This document shows, piece by piece, positions 1 to 9,252 of a stretch of 64,000 nucleotides of DNA. The translations under genes were made by a program, and so were the position numbers. Under the pieces are notes generated by a model. The model was not told the DNA's origin. It saw nothing but the letters and a program-made list of their open reading frames with translations, and ran no database searches. How positions within the stretch are numbered: the stretch's first letter is position 1; each line of letters begins with the position of its first letter. The stretch comes from Xanthomonas hortorum (GTDB lineage Bacteria > Pseudomonadota > Gammaproteobacteria > Xanthomonadales > Xanthomonadaceae). Location: the NCBI RefSeq assembly GCF_002940005.1, contig NZ_MDEF01000001.1. One strand, 5' to 3'.

Positions 1-2334
1 CGCGGCAGCGCTGTTGCCTCCATACTGCTCGGCGTACCGACGGAACATCTCGAGGTTGTGCGGATCCTGAGCGATGTCGATCGAGATGGATTCCCCTCTA
101 TCGCGAGCGCTCGAAAGCCGCTCCGAGTAGGCGAGGCGCTCGGCGTAGGCAGCCTCGGTGCGCTGCGACAGCGCGCTGGTGGTGGACAGCCGGGACGCCA
201 TTTCCTGTGCCTGGCGGCTGTCGGAAGCGATGGTGTTGACCAGGCTCTGATCGCTGGATAGGCGATCGCCGAACTGCCGGAACTCGGCAATCTGTTCGCT
301 GGTCATCGAGTCGAGCACCTTGCGATCGTCTGCGGACAATCCAGCCAGATAGTACTTGCTGGAATTTGTCGCAACGGAAGCAGACGCGGAGCGCGAATTG
401 TTTTTGCTCCTGCTGCTGTATCCGTACGACGCGGGAAGGCTGAACGCCGAGTTGACCACTTGAGACTGGGTCAGCCCGGTGTTTTCCGCTACACGCTGCG
501 AGATCTGGTCCAGACGGTTGAGCGTTCCTCCCAGCTGCTCGTAGCGACTGTCCGTCGTGCCGTCGCTTTTCCTGATCGATTCCAGGTTGTTCAGCCCCCG
601 AGCGAATGTTTCCGTCAGCGCCGCCGAGCGTTCCCGGTTGGCCGAGATCGCCTCGCTGCGGGCGCTGTCGGCCATCCGGCTGGCCTCGCTGACATCCTGC
701 TCGGAGACCCGCATCGAGACCACCCGCGAGGCGAAGCCTTCATTGCGCAGCAGCGACATGGCGGCCCGGCCGGTCAGCGCGTTGCTGGTCAGCGTGTTTC
801 CACTGATGTCGTCCTGCAGGCTGCCCATGAACGCCGAGGTGCGGTTCGGCGACAGCCGCGTCTGGTCCATCGAGACGTTGCCCATGCTGGCGTTGCCGGC
901 CGCGGCGGCCGCCGTAGCGCCGGCCAGTGTCGCCTGTAGGCCGGACAGGCCACCGACCAGCGCCGTACCGAAGTTCTCCATGCGCTTGAGGGCGCTCCAG
1001 GCGATGAACGGGATGGCCATCGACAGATAGCCGACCACCGCCTCGCCCGAGATCGCCCGCGAATAGATCGTGGATGCGGTCTGCAGCGCCAGCGACTTCG
1101 TGCCGGTGCCCAGGTCCGCCGCCGCGGACAGATCGTAGGCGGCGAATGTGGTGGCCATGTAGTTGAGCACGGCGTACAGGGGAGGCCAGAGCTGGATCCA
1201 GATCAGGATGGCCGCATAGCCCTTGATCGCCATCATCGTTTCCCTGCCGCTGGTCACCAGCAGCAACAGCACGAACAACGGGAACAGGGCGTAGCAGATC
1301 GCTTCGATGACATTGCGGAAGACCGGCAGCGCCTGCTCGGCGACCTTGCCGAAGTTCATCCAGGCCGCGTTCTGTTGGGCGGTCGCCTGGGCACGGCCGA
1401 CGGCCAGCACCATCGCGGCCGGATCGTTGGCGCGCTGGCCGGCGATCCGGCCGGCATCGTGGATGACGTTGAGCACCGCGTTCTGGCGGATGAGGTCCGC
1501 CGCGGTGGCCGAGGCGTCGGCGATCTGGTTCTTCAGATACGCCTGCTGGACCTGACCGGCGATCGCCGCGGCGGCGGCGCTGCCGGGCAGGGTGGGATTG
1601 AGCTGGAAGGCGAGCCGGCCCTGGATGCGCGCGATCTGCGCCGGCAGGCGGTTGTTGAGGGACAGGTAGACGTTGGGGCACGTGTCGATGGTGCTGCCGG
1701 TCGCGCTGGACAGGGTGCTGAAGCGGGCCGGGTTGGGTGTGCCGATCAGCGACCAGACGTCGTCGGAGGTCGAGAACACCGTCGGATCGATCGTGCCGTC
1801 GATCAGGTCGTAGGTCGTGCAGTTGAGCAGGTAGTTGATGGTGTCCGTGCGGAAGTTCGGATCGGGGAAGACCACGGTGCCGGTCTCCCGGATCAGTCGG
1901 TTGCCGAACATCAGGCCGTTCTGCGCGTACGCCAGCTCGGAGGGCAGGGCGCCGGGCCCGGGAATGGTCTGGAACGCCGTTTCGAACAGTCCGGTCAGCG
2001 TGTGGCCGATCGTGCTCGTCAAGCTGCCGAGCACGGCGACGCCGAACGGCACGTTGTCCACGACCTGGACCGGCGTACCGCCGGTCTTGTCCACGATGCC
2101 GACGGTGACCTTCGGGACGATCAGCAGCGAGAAGACGAGCACCACCGACCCGAGCCACTTCCAGCCGAGCAGCTTCTCCGGCGCGAAGGCGTAGGCGATC
2201 AGCGCCGCGACGAAGCCGCAGAACGCCACCGCCGCGATCGCCGACAGATAGTCGCCGGACGCGTGGATCGCCGCCGTGGCGTTGAAGATGCCGAACAGGC
2301 TGGCGGAATTCTGGTAGGCGTAGATTTCCCACAT
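1..2334 (-). CDS. traG: TraG, F-type conjugation mating-pair stabilisation/entry-exclusion protein (5' 778 codons; gene runs off the left edge)
   Basis: Inner-membrane protein of F-like type IV secretion; TraG_N family members act in pilus assembly through the N-terminal half and in mating-pair stabilisation through the periplasmic C-terminal half. The frame opens with ATG at 2334 (MWEIYAYQNS, typical of TraG_N) and stays open to base 1 without a stop, so the C terminus is missing. Several hydrophobic membrane segments are visible in the first ~120 residues and around residues 330-480, followed by a Ser/Ala/Thr/Gln-rich hydrophilic tail. It is the last gene seen of the leftward tra operon and starts 10 bp after the traH stop. 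Full F TraG is about 940 residues, so perhaps a sixth is lost. Family identification is firm; exclusion specificity cannot be told. Confidence 0.9.
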   Translation of the reverse strand, partial: MWEIYAYQNSASLFGIFNATAAIHASGDYLSAIAAVAFCGFVAALIAYAFAPEKLLGWKWLGSVVLVFSLLIVPKVTVGIVDKTGGTPVQVVDNVPFGVAVLGSLTSTIGHTLTGLFETAFQTIPGPGALPSELAYAQNGLMFGNRLIRETGTVVFPDPNFRTDTINYLLNCTTYDLIDGTIDPTVFSTSDDVWSLIGTPNPARFSTLSSATGSTIDTCPNVYLSLNNRLPAQIARIQGRLAFQLNPTLPGSAAAAAIAGQVQQAYLKNQIADASATAADLIRQNAVLNVIHDAGRIAGQRANDPAAMVLAVGRAQATAQQNAAWMNFGKVAEQALPVFRNVIEAICYALFPLFVLLLLVTSGRETMMAIKGYAAILIWIQLWPPLYAVLNYMATTFAAYDLSAAADLGTGTKSLALQTASTIYSRAISGEAVVGYLSMAIPFIAWSALKRMENFGTALVGGLSGLQATLAGATAAAAAGNASMGNVSMDQTRLSPNRTSAFMGSLQDDISGNTLTSNALTGRAAMSLLRNEGFASRVVSMRVSEQDVSEASRMADSARSEAISANRERSAALTETFARGLNNLESIRKSDGTTDSRYEQLGGTLNRLDQISQRVAENTGLTQSQVVNSAFSLPASYGYSSRSKNNSRSASASVATNSSKYYLAGLSADDRKVLDSMTSEQIAEFRQFGDRLSSDQSLVNTIASDSRQAQEMASRLSTTSALSQRTEAAYAERLAYSERLSSARDRGESISIDIAQDPHNLEMFRRYAEQYGGNSAAA

Positions 2335-2344
2335 GGCATCGTGG

Positions 2345-3784
2345 TCAGTTCAGGTAGGCGGCCTGCTGGCCCAGCATGTCCATCACCTGCTGGGGCAGGT
2401 TCGACCGCAACTGCCGCTCCAGCTGCTCGAGATGATTGGACACGGCACGGAACGAGCCGACCTTCTGGTAGAGCAGGTTCTTCTCCTGTGCGATCTGCAG
2501 CAGCATGGCCTGGGCGCTCTGGCGCATCTGCCGGGCCTGTTCGCGCTGCACTTGATCGAGCTGGTAGTTCTTGTCCAGCGCGGCCATGCCGACACGCAGG
2601 TTGCGCTCCAGGAAGACGTAGGCGTAGTCCGCGGCGATCACGTCCCGGTACTGCCCGATCAGGCTGTCGGTCAATCCCGATCCGGGGATGGTCGAGCCGA
2701 TCGAGAGCATCTTGTAGACCGGCTCGCTGGTCATGTTGACGAAGCCCACCTCCGGAGACGGGTTGGGAATCGGCGTGCGCGAGGCGATCCTGTCGGCGAT
2801 CGACCGCATCAGCGTCTCGACCCGCTGGGTGAACGGCGTGTGCTGGTAGCTCGTGTCGACGGTGACCTGGTCGCAGTCGGTGTAGTTGTTGCAGCGAAGC
2901 AGGTGCTGGAGGACGTCGTCGCCGGCGGCAGCCTGCCCGTAGAGCAGTTGACTGATGGAGGTCAGCGTCGGCGGGACTGGCGTCGGGTCGCGGTTGGCCT
3001 CCTCCGGGTAGTAGATGATCGTGCCGACCAGGCTCATGATCAGTTCGCGTTCCTGATCGTCGAGCGATGCGCTGGCATGCTGCAGCGCCTTCCAGGTGAG
3101 GTTGCCGACGAAGGGCGCCTTGTTGCGGACGTGGGGGTCGGACGAGGCGCGCGCGGTGGCCAGGATGCCGGCGCGATCGCTGCTGCAGCGGCGCCGCGCG
3201 GCGTCCCGATCGCTCTCCAGTCCCATCTGCATGGCGAGGTCGGCGCAGGTCTCCTGCGAGCTGTAGCCGACCGCGTCGGCCGCGGAGCTGACGATGGCCT
3301 TCGCCGTCTCGCACGAGTTGATGCGGGCGTTGTTGATCCACGTCTCCAGACCCTTGGCCCACTTGGTCAGGCCGCCGAGCAAGGGCGAGACCGCCTCAAG
3401 CGCGAGCTGGAACGCGATGCCGGGCAACGCGGCCGTGATGTTCCTCAACATGTTCTTGAACTCCTCCGCCGAGATGTGGGAGAAGGAGCCGCCGAACACG
3501 TCGATGCCGCCGCAACCGGCCCGGGCACTGGGGAACTGGATCGCGACCAGCTGGTAGACCTTGTTCGGCGAGCGCATGATCAGGCTGCCGCCGGTGTAGG
3601 TGTTGTAGGCCTGCCCCCGGAATGCCCCGGGTGCTGTGTAGTTGCCGATCGCGCCCAGCTCGTCGAACATCGCGTTGACCTCGGCGTTGAGGTCGCCGGC
3701 GCGCAGCGGGAGCGCGAGGGCGAACAGGCACAGGCCTGTCCCGAGGGCGGTCACCAAGGTGCGGCGGAGGGCGGGCAGGGCCAT
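2345..3784 (-). CDS. traH: TraH, conjugative pilus assembly protein
   Basis: 479-residue periplasmic/outer-membrane-associated protein required for F-pilus assembly and mating-pair formation. The N terminus (MALPALRRTLVTALG... to LRAG) is a Sec signal peptide of about 29 residues. The mature protein begins with the family-typical AEVNAMFDELGAIGNYTAPGA region, and a C-terminal coiled-coil stretch (QVQREQARQMRQ onward) precedes the end, as in F TraH (about 458 residues). It lies 15 bp downstream of traF and 10 bp upstream of traG on the same strand, the canonical traF-traH-traG order once the F-specific insertions are removed. In F, TraH forms a periplasmic network with TraF, TraW, TraU and TrbI, all encoded here. 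Confidence 0.92.
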   Translation of the reverse strand: MALPALRRTLVTALGTGLCLFALALPLRAGDLNAEVNAMFDELGAIGNYTAPGAFRGQAYNTYTGGSLIMRSPNKVYQLVAIQFPSARAGCGGIDVFGGSFSHISAEEFKNMLRNITAALPGIAFQLALEAVSPLLGGLTKWAKGLETWINNARINSCETAKAIVSSAADAVGYSSQETCADLAMQMGLESDRDAARRRCSSDRAGILATARASSDPHVRNKAPFVGNLTWKALQHASASLDDQERELIMSLVGTIIYYPEEANRDPTPVPPTLTSISQLLYGQAAAGDDVLQHLLRCNNYTDCDQVTVDTSYQHTPFTQRVETLMRSIADRIASRTPIPNPSPEVGFVNMTSEPVYKMLSIGSTIPGSGLTDSLIGQYRDVIAADYAYVFLERNLRVGMAALDKNYQLDQVQREQARQMRQSAQAMLLQIAQEKNLLYQKVGSFRAVSNHLEQLERQLRSNLPQQVMDMLGQQAAYLN

Positions 3785-3799
3785 GTCGTGCTCCCGGGA

Positions 3800-4624
3800 T
3801 CATTGCAGTTGGGTGAACTGGCCCAGGCCCGGCAGCATCCGCTCGCTGTCGGGACCGGTCAGGGTCGTGATGCGCTCGAGCAACTCGGACTCGGAGAGCA
3901 CGCCGAAGCCGATCGGCATGATCCGGCCCGTGAAGGGCTGGGCCAGGAACACGGCGGGCACCTGTTCGACCCGCAGCGTCTTGGCGATGCCGTTGTCGTG
4001 GCGGGCGTGCGGGAAGCCGGGGATCGGGCCGCCGTCGACGCTGATCGCCAGGATCTGCAGCCCGTGGCGGCCCTGGAATGCCTCCAGCGTGGGCGCGAAC
4101 GCATGACAGTACGGGCAGTCGCTGCGGAAGAAGAACAGCAGCACGTGATCCTGGCCCAGCCGGGCGACGGTGTGCGAGCGCGCCTCGGCCTGCTGGCGCT
4201 CGTAGACTTCCAGCGCCCTGGCATTGACCGGCCGGCCCTGCAAGGTGGGATCGAGCTCCGGGTGTATCCACGCCACGCGCTGGGCCACGTCCGCGAAGTA
4301 CGAGGCGCGGGCGACGACCTGCGCCTCCAGCGCCATGTAACGTCGGACGTTCTCCTCGGTCGGCCGCATGATCGCGATGTTGCGGGTGTCCTCGACGGCC
4401 TTCTGCAGGCGCTCGAACTCGCGCAGCGCGTCCGGCTTCGTCGGCGCCGTCGGCACCGTGGCCGGCTCGACGGCATCCGGTTCGGGAGGCGGCCGCTCGT
4501 AGAAGTGCCAGCCGCGCCAGCTGTCGGACCAGTAGAGCGGCCCATCATCGGGCGTTTGTGCCGCGGCCGTCGGCCAGTCCACGGCAAACGGCAGGAGCAG
4601 CAGGAGGGCGAGGCATCGCGTCAT
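3800..4624 (-). CDS. traF: TraF, thioredoxin-fold pilus assembly protein
   Basis: 274-residue periplasmic thioredoxin-like protein of the F-type mating-pair system. ATG at 4624 was chosen because it begins a clear signal peptide (MTRCLALLLLLPF...AAAQ) and overlaps the upstream stop by 4 bp. A thioredoxin-like domain fills the C-terminal half. Unlike F TraF, which lacks the CXXC motif, this copy has a CPYC pair at about residues 170-173 in the context FFFRSDCPYCHAF, so it may be redox-active, as many TraF relatives outside the F plasmid are. A cis-Pro-like segment (VEQVPAVFLAQ) follows. With the DsbC-like protein encoded further upstream, it would handle the many cysteines of TraN and TraU. 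Confidence 0.9.
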   Translation of the reverse strand: MTRCLALLLLLPFAVDWPTAAAQTPDDGPLYWSDSWRGWHFYERPPPEPDAVEPATVPTAPTKPDALREFERLQKAVEDTRNIAIMRPTEENVRRYMALEAQVVARASYFADVAQRVAWIHPELDPTLQGRPVNARALEVYERQQAEARSHTVARLGQDHVLLFFFRSDCPYCHAFAPTLEAFQGRHGLQILAISVDGGPIPGFPHARHDNGIAKTLRVEQVPAVFLAQPFTGRIMPIGFGVLSESELLERITTLTGPDSERMLPGLGQFTQLQ

Positions 4625-4992
4625 CGCTGGATCTCCAGCGATGCGGGCGGCGACCCGTCCAGGCAGTAGTTGATGCCGAACTCGATCGTCTGCCGCTCCG
4701 GCGTGGCCGCGCCGGGGATCAGCACGTCGTCCTGCCGGAACGTGACGTTCAACCGGGCGCAGCCGGGCTGGACATAGCGATGGACGGTGGTGACGTCGAT
4801 GAAGATCGCGCCGCTGGCCTGGAAGCGTCGGCCGATTCCCTCGGCCAGCTCTCCGCCGAGGATGCCGCTGGCGCGTCCGTCGGGCGCACGCAGCGCCGCC
4901 ACCAGCCGCGGGCGTGCATCCGGTACCGGTTCGCGTTCCGCTACGCCGAACGACGCCAGGCCGAGCAGCCACGGGAGCGCTGCCGCGGTCAT
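4621..4992 (-). CDS. Small periplasmic hypothetical protein between traN and traF
   Basis: 123-residue protein with a short hydrophobic N terminus (MTAAALPWLLGLASFGVA) suggesting export. It overlaps traN upstream (4 bp, ATGA) and traF downstream (4 bp), so it is translationally coupled inside the pilus operon. The position is that of trbE in F, but trbE is a short membrane protein and I see no similarity. Two cysteines (PGCARL, NYCLDG) near positions 83 and 111 could form a disulfide. No domain recognised; probably an accessory mating-pair protein of this ICE family. Confidence 0.7.
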   Translation of the reverse strand: MTAAALPWLLGLASFGVAEREPVPDARPRLVAALRAPDGRASGILGGELAEGIGRRFQASGAIFIDVTTVHRYVQPGCARLNVTFRQDDVLIPGAATPERQTIEFGINYCLDGSPPASLEIQR

Positions 4993-7205
4993 TCGCACTT
5001 CCCCTTGCCGTAGTAGCAGTCGATGATCTGCCCTGCGTTGGCCTCGCGGATCGCATCGACGTCGGGGAGCGTGGGCGCGATCGAGGCGTAGAACTCGGTC
5101 AGGTCCATCCGCGAGAAGTCCATGGCCTGCAGCTGATCGACCGTGAACCCCGAGCAGTCCGGATTCCGGGCGTCGCCCCAGCCCTTGCCGAACTGCAGCC
5201 GGCCCTGCTCGTTGATGATCCGCGCCAGGACCGAATTGAAGCAGCACTTGCCGGTCGTGCGCTCGATGCACGACACGCAGCTTCCCAGCACTCGGATGCA
5301 GGAGGAACAGTAGCTGCCGGTGCTGTGGCACAGGCGCGCGCCTTCCTTCATCGCAAGCAGCCCTTCGTCTTCGTCGCAGGACATCATCGACATCACGACG
5401 TAGATGACGACGGCGATCGCCAGCGCCCAGGGGTTGAACGCGATGACGATGCTCTGACCCGAGAACACGGTCACGGTGCCGGCGGGCAATGCGGCGCCGT
5501 TGACCGCGACGGTCACGCCGTAGCTGGTGAAGGCGCCGCTGAAACCGCTGCCGGTGAGCAGGGCCGTCATGCCCTGATACACGAAGCGGCGGTTGTCCGC
5601 GTTCATGAGGATGTCGTAGACGACCTTGGAGCCGGTGCCGAAAATGGACTGGTTGGTCATCCCCGCGCCGGAGGCGTCTGCGCTGCAGCAGTTGCGCAGC
5701 AGGCGATCGCGGCAGCGGTTCGGCTCGCCACTGAAGATTTGCAGGGTGTCCGGGTCGATGTAGACGCCGGCTTCGCGCGCGGCTTCCATCATCGACATGG
5801 CCTGGGCGAAGTCGGCATCTGCCGTGTAGACAGTGCTGAAGCAGGTGTCGCCCAGGCAGAACCGGTCGGCCGGGCAGCTGCCGATGGAGGTGACGGTGTG
5901 CGGATCGGTCGGACAGCTGTATGTGTCCTGGTGGATCTCGCACTCGCCGGTTGCGGCGTTGGTCTGCTGACAGGTGGTCGCCACCGGCGTGCAGCCTTGG
6001 GCGGCGAGCCCGCTGCACTCGTTGATGGCCGCGCCGCCGTCGCAGTTGAGCGTGCGCTCGTAGGACCAGCAGGCGCGGGTGACCTGGCGCCCGTCGATCG
6101 TCCGCGTCGCCGGGCCGTCGACGCAGCGATCGGCGGTGGCCACCGTGCAGCGTCCACCGGCTTCGAGCACGGTGCCCTGGTCGGTCCACGTATCCGTCTC
6201 GGCCTGGCCCACCGGCTGCGGGAAATGCAGTGCGATCTCCCAGGCCGGCTCGCCAAGGCGCGTGCCGGCTGCCGGGTCGCACTGCTGCTGGATGACGATC
6301 GGCGGCGTCGGATCGTCGCCGCCGCCACCGCCTGGCGGTGGACACGGGCTGACCGGTGTGCCGAAGCGGAAGGTGTACTGGCACTGGCCGTCGACGCACC
6401 CCGATTGCGGCGCCATCACGACGACGAACGGGCTCCAGCAGCGGCCGGACCAGTGGGGCGACAGGTGCGCGACCACGGTCGCCGTGCCGCCGGGCGCGGT
6501 CGGCAGATCGACCGTCTGCATCCCGACGCAGGCACCCCGCGAGCCGGCGGCATGGAAGGCGAAGCGCAGCCGGTCGTGCAGGCCCGGCTGGCAATGCACC
6601 TCGGCGACCATGTAGTCCGCGGCGCCGCGCCGCGCCTCGCCCCGTGCCAGCACCTGGCCATCGGTGCAGTCCGTGCCGGGCCGCACTTCCACCGTCAGGT
6701 CGCGGCGGACCGTGTAGTTGCCGACGCCGGTGTATCGCCGACAGATGCGTTCGGCGGTGCCTCCGGGAACGACCTGGTCCGTCGGGTTGCAGCCGGCGTA
6801 GTACGACGCCAGGCTGCCCAACATGAGCGAGGGATTGCGGGCAATGGCCTGCGCTGAGGCGACGAGCGGATCGGTGGCGGACACCGGCTCGCGCGGCGTG
6901 TTCGCGGACGATACGGCGCCGCGCAGCGCCTGGCATGTGGGATCGTTCGGCATCGCGGCGCAGGCGGCCAGGCCGGCGCCGGCGGCCTGGTCGAGATGCG
7001 GCTGGCCGTAGTAGGTCGCCTCCGCCGGCGTGGTGGTGTAGCCGGGCACGTGCTCTTGCGCGGTCGTCGCGTTGATGGCGCCGCGCGCCAGAGCGTTGGC
7101 AGCCTCGCCCGCGCGGCGCGCGTCGTCGCTCTGCGCGGCAGCCAGCGCTGCGGTCTGATTCGCAAGGATGCAGAACGCCACGAGCAGGGCGAGCAGACGG
7201 CGCAT
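4989..7205 (-). CDS. traN: TraN, cysteine-rich outer-membrane mating-pair stabilisation adhesin
   Basis: 738-residue exported protein. The signal peptide is MRRLLALLVAFCILANQTAALA. The mature protein is very cysteine-rich, especially residues ~230-560 (for example CPADRFCLGDTCFST and NCCSADASG), the hallmark of TraN, which contacts recipient-cell outer-membrane proteins and stabilises mating pairs. The C-terminal part contains a membrane-like segment (IAVVIYVVMSMMSC) followed by a dense Cys cluster (CSSCIRVLGSCVSCIERTTGKCC). F TraN is about 602 residues; longer versions are common in ICEs. It sits 3 bp from the trbC stop and overlaps the next small gene. Recipient specificity cannot be read from the sequence. 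Confidence 0.9.
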   Translation of the reverse strand: MRRLLALLVAFCILANQTAALAAAQSDDARRAGEAANALARGAINATTAQEHVPGYTTTPAEATYYGQPHLDQAAGAGLAACAAMPNDPTCQALRGAVSSANTPREPVSATDPLVASAQAIARNPSLMLGSLASYYAGCNPTDQVVPGGTAERICRRYTGVGNYTVRRDLTVEVRPGTDCTDGQVLARGEARRGAADYMVAEVHCQPGLHDRLRFAFHAAGSRGACVGMQTVDLPTAPGGTATVVAHLSPHWSGRCWSPFVVVMAPQSGCVDGQCQYTFRFGTPVSPCPPPGGGGGDDPTPPIVIQQQCDPAAGTRLGEPAWEIALHFPQPVGQAETDTWTDQGTVLEAGGRCTVATADRCVDGPATRTIDGRQVTRACWSYERTLNCDGGAAINECSGLAAQGCTPVATTCQQTNAATGECEIHQDTYSCPTDPHTVTSIGSCPADRFCLGDTCFSTVYTADADFAQAMSMMEAAREAGVYIDPDTLQIFSGEPNRCRDRLLRNCCSADASGAGMTNQSIFGTGSKVVYDILMNADNRRFVYQGMTALLTGSGFSGAFTSYGVTVAVNGAALPAGTVTVFSGQSIVIAFNPWALAIAVVIYVVMSMMSCDEDEGLLAMKEGARLCHSTGSYCSSCIRVLGSCVSCIERTTGKCCFNSVLARIINEQGRLQFGKGWGDARNPDCSGFTVDQLQAMDFSRMDLTEFYASIAPTLPDVDAIREANAGQIIDCYYGKGKCE

Positions 7206-7208
7206 GGC

Positions 7209-8084
7209 TTACTCCCGACCCTCCAGCCGCCGCAGGTACATGCCTGCCGCGGGTCCCCACGCCGGTGCAGTGCGCTGCACATGGGCCAGCGCATAGTCCA
7301 GGCTGACGTCCCCGGTGGCGCGGACGAAGGCGGCGCCGCTCGGGCAGCTGCCGCCAGCGCAGTCCGCGTTCGCGCTGGGGCGCGCCAGCACGAAGGCGGG
7401 CACGCGCTGGATGTCGAACTGCTCGAAGGGGCGCGGGTCGATCTGGATCGACACCGGATGCGGGCCGATCAGCGCCTGCAGCCGCGCCGCGGTCTGCCGA
7501 AGCGAGCCGCCGGACATCCCGCGGATCAGCACGGTGGCCCGCGCCTGCGCAGCCTGGGCGATGATCCGCCTCAACGCCGGCTCGGGCATCGACAGGCTGA
7601 CGAACAGGTACAGCACCGGCCCCTCGTCGAGGCCTGCCGGCACCGGCGCCTGGAGGCGATAGCCTTCGGCCACGGCGCCGAGATCGATCGCGCTGTCCTG
7701 CAGTGGAACGGGGAGTGCGTCGAGATTCGGAGCACGTGGCGAGGCCGCCGGCATCTCGACCGGGAGTTGTCCGTACCGGGCCCGCGCCCGCTCGATGTCC
7801 TCGTCGGTGATCGTCGGTTGATCGCGGCGCGCGCGCTCGACGTCGGCCTCGGTCACGATGGGCTGCTGCGCATGCGCCAGCGCCGACAGCACGCCGTTCG
7901 ACACCAGCGCAAGCGCTGCGGCGAACCGCCGCCAACCTGAGATTGCCCGCCCACCGGGCTCGCCATGCAGGACCTGCGGGTTCGCCGGCGGCGCGACGCC
8001 GGGGGTCGCGGCCTCCGGCCGGCGCACAGATGGCGACCGCCCGCCCGTGGTGGCATGCTCGGGGCGTCGTCCAGGCCATTTCAC
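7209..8084 (-). CDS. trbC: TrbC family F-type conjugative pilus assembly protein (start uncertain)
   Basis: Periplasmic F-type pilus assembly protein of the TrbC_Ftype family, recognised by the core GPVLYLFVSLSMPEPALRRI followed by the Cys-containing stretch ANADCAGGSCPSG and a thioredoxin-like layout. A hydrophobic export signal (RRFAAALALVSNGVLSALAHA) begins about 40 residues after the GTG used here at 8084. No good ribosome site precedes that GTG, and a CTG at 7970, much nearer the signal peptide, is an equally plausible start; an ATG at 8198 would add a further, unlikely-looking stretch. The gene is followed closely by traN and preceded by about 150 bp without obvious coding character, one of only two sizeable gaps inside this tightly packed operon. 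Confidence 0.8.
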   Translation of the reverse strand: MKWPGRRPEHATTGGRSPSVRRPEAATPGVAPPANPQVLHGEPGGRAISGWRRFAAALALVSNGVLSALAHAQQPIVTEADVERARRDQPTITDEDIERARARYGQLPVEMPAASPRAPNLDALPVPLQDSAIDLGAVAEGYRLQAPVPAGLDEGPVLYLFVSLSMPEPALRRIIAQAAQARATVLIRGMSGGSLRQTAARLQALIGPHPVSIQIDPRPFEQFDIQRVPAFVLARPSANADCAGGSCPSGAAFVRATGDVSLDYALAHVQRTAPAWGPAAGMYLRRLEGRE

Positions 8085-8232
8085 CGAGCCGACGAGGATG
8101 GGGGACGGGGGCGAGAATCCCCACTCAAGCGCCGACGTCCGGAGCCCCGGCAACGGGGCTTCGTCCTCTTGCCCTGGCGCGCCTGCGCGCCTCGGCATCC
8201 CCGCGGCCCAGGCAGGACGCTGGCGATGGCGC

Positions 8233-9252
8233 TCAGTAGCCGACACAGCAGTTCCTCTTGCGGAAGAGCAGGAACGAGAAGTCCTCGCCGCGCACCGGAT
8301 ACTCCTTGCCCGCGCCCCAATCGATCGTCGTGCGGCCGAACGGTTGGCAGCAGCGGCCGTCGAGCTTGTCGGTCGCCGGGATCGGGTAGGTGAGCTGGGT
8401 CTTGTAGGCCGTCTTGTCCATGACCGGCAGGTAGTACGGCCCGCACAAGCCCTCCGACCCATGCCAGCCCCAGGCCAGCAGTTCGCGGTGCATCTTGGCC
8501 GCCATGCGTTGCGCCATCAGCGTCGCGGTGCGCACGCCGCCCACGTGGTAGGGCACGTGACCGGTGAGCGGGTAGGTGGATCCTTGGCAGCCGGCGCACC
8601 AGAACAGGTCGCGCAGCCCGAACCCCGTCGACGCCGCGACACAGTCGGCCGCGCACGCGGCGATCGCGACTGGATTGGCGAACAGCAGTGCGTCCGGGTT
8701 GAGAATCAGCGACAGCTCGTCGTCTGCCCAGAGCGGATCGACTTCGGTCAGGTAGACCAGGTCGAATCCGCCCGGCTCCAGACACGGGAAGTCGGCGACC
8801 ACTTCGAGCCAGTACATCACCGGGTTGGTGTACCAATGAACCTGGTAAAAGGCCCCGCCGTCGCCGTCGCCTTCAGGGCGCGTGAAGCGCGCCGCCTCCG
8901 GCGCGGGAATCCCGGGATCCAGGTCGATCCCGCCCAGCGAGGTCAAGCAGAACGGTTTGCGCACGACGTCCACCTGACGCACCGGCTCCCAGAAGCCGAC
9001 CGACAGCCCGATGGCCGGATTGGTGCCGCAGCTGCACAGCGGCGACGTCGGATTGGGGATATCCGACTGGCTACGGAGGTTTGCGATCGTCGCGCCGCCG
9101 ATGGTGATCGGCAGGATGCAGCTCCAGCAAATGTCGGTAATGGGATTGGGGAATTTTCCGGTGCACGTCGCCACGCCTTGCGCATGCGCCGGCAACGTCG
9201 CCATCCACAGCAGCAGGCAGGCCAGCCCGCGTCGCCACGCATGTCCGTTCAT
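8233..9252 (-). CDS. traU: TraU, conjugal transfer pilus assembly/mating protein
   Basis: 339-residue periplasmic protein, essential for F transfer. ATG at 9252 begins the signal peptide MNGHAWRRGLACLLLWMATLPAHAQ and overlaps the traW stop by 4 bp. The mature protein opens with the strongly conserved TraU signature CTGKFPNPITDICWSCILPI and holds many conserved cysteines (LCSCGTNP, FWCAGCQG, GRCCQPFG), ending in RNCCVGY. Length matches F TraU (about 330). It follows traW as in F and SXT/R391-type systems. Identification is secure. Confidence 0.95.
   Translation of the reverse strand: MNGHAWRRGLACLLLWMATLPAHAQGVATCTGKFPNPITDICWSCILPITIGGATIANLRSQSDIPNPTSPLCSCGTNPAIGLSVGFWEPVRQVDVVRKPFCLTSLGGIDLDPGIPAPEAARFTRPEGDGDGGAFYQVHWYTNPVMYWLEVVADFPCLEPGGFDLVYLTEVDPLWADDELSLILNPDALLFANPVAIAACAADCVAASTGFGLRDLFWCAGCQGSTYPLTGHVPYHVGGVRTATLMAQRMAAKMHRELLAWGWHGSEGLCGPYYLPVMDKTAYKTQLTYPIPATDKLDGRCCQPFGRTTIDWGAGKEYPVRGEDFSFLLFRKRNCCVGY

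Noticed and set aside
740..2332. 530-codon minus-strand frame starting at a GTG two bases inside the traG start
   Set aside because: It is traG read out of frame; the true frame starts with ATG at 2334 and runs off the window edge.
1375..4669. Very long open frames on the plus strand opposite traG and traH
   Set aside because: Composition (Arg/Gly/Gln/Val-rich, no domains) is that of GC-rich shadow frames; the opposite strand carries recognisable Tra proteins.
4621..8124. 1167-codon minus-strand frame spanning traN and its neighbours
   Set aside because: Fusion of shadow frames; only its last 123 codons, after the ATG at 4992, look like a real small gene.
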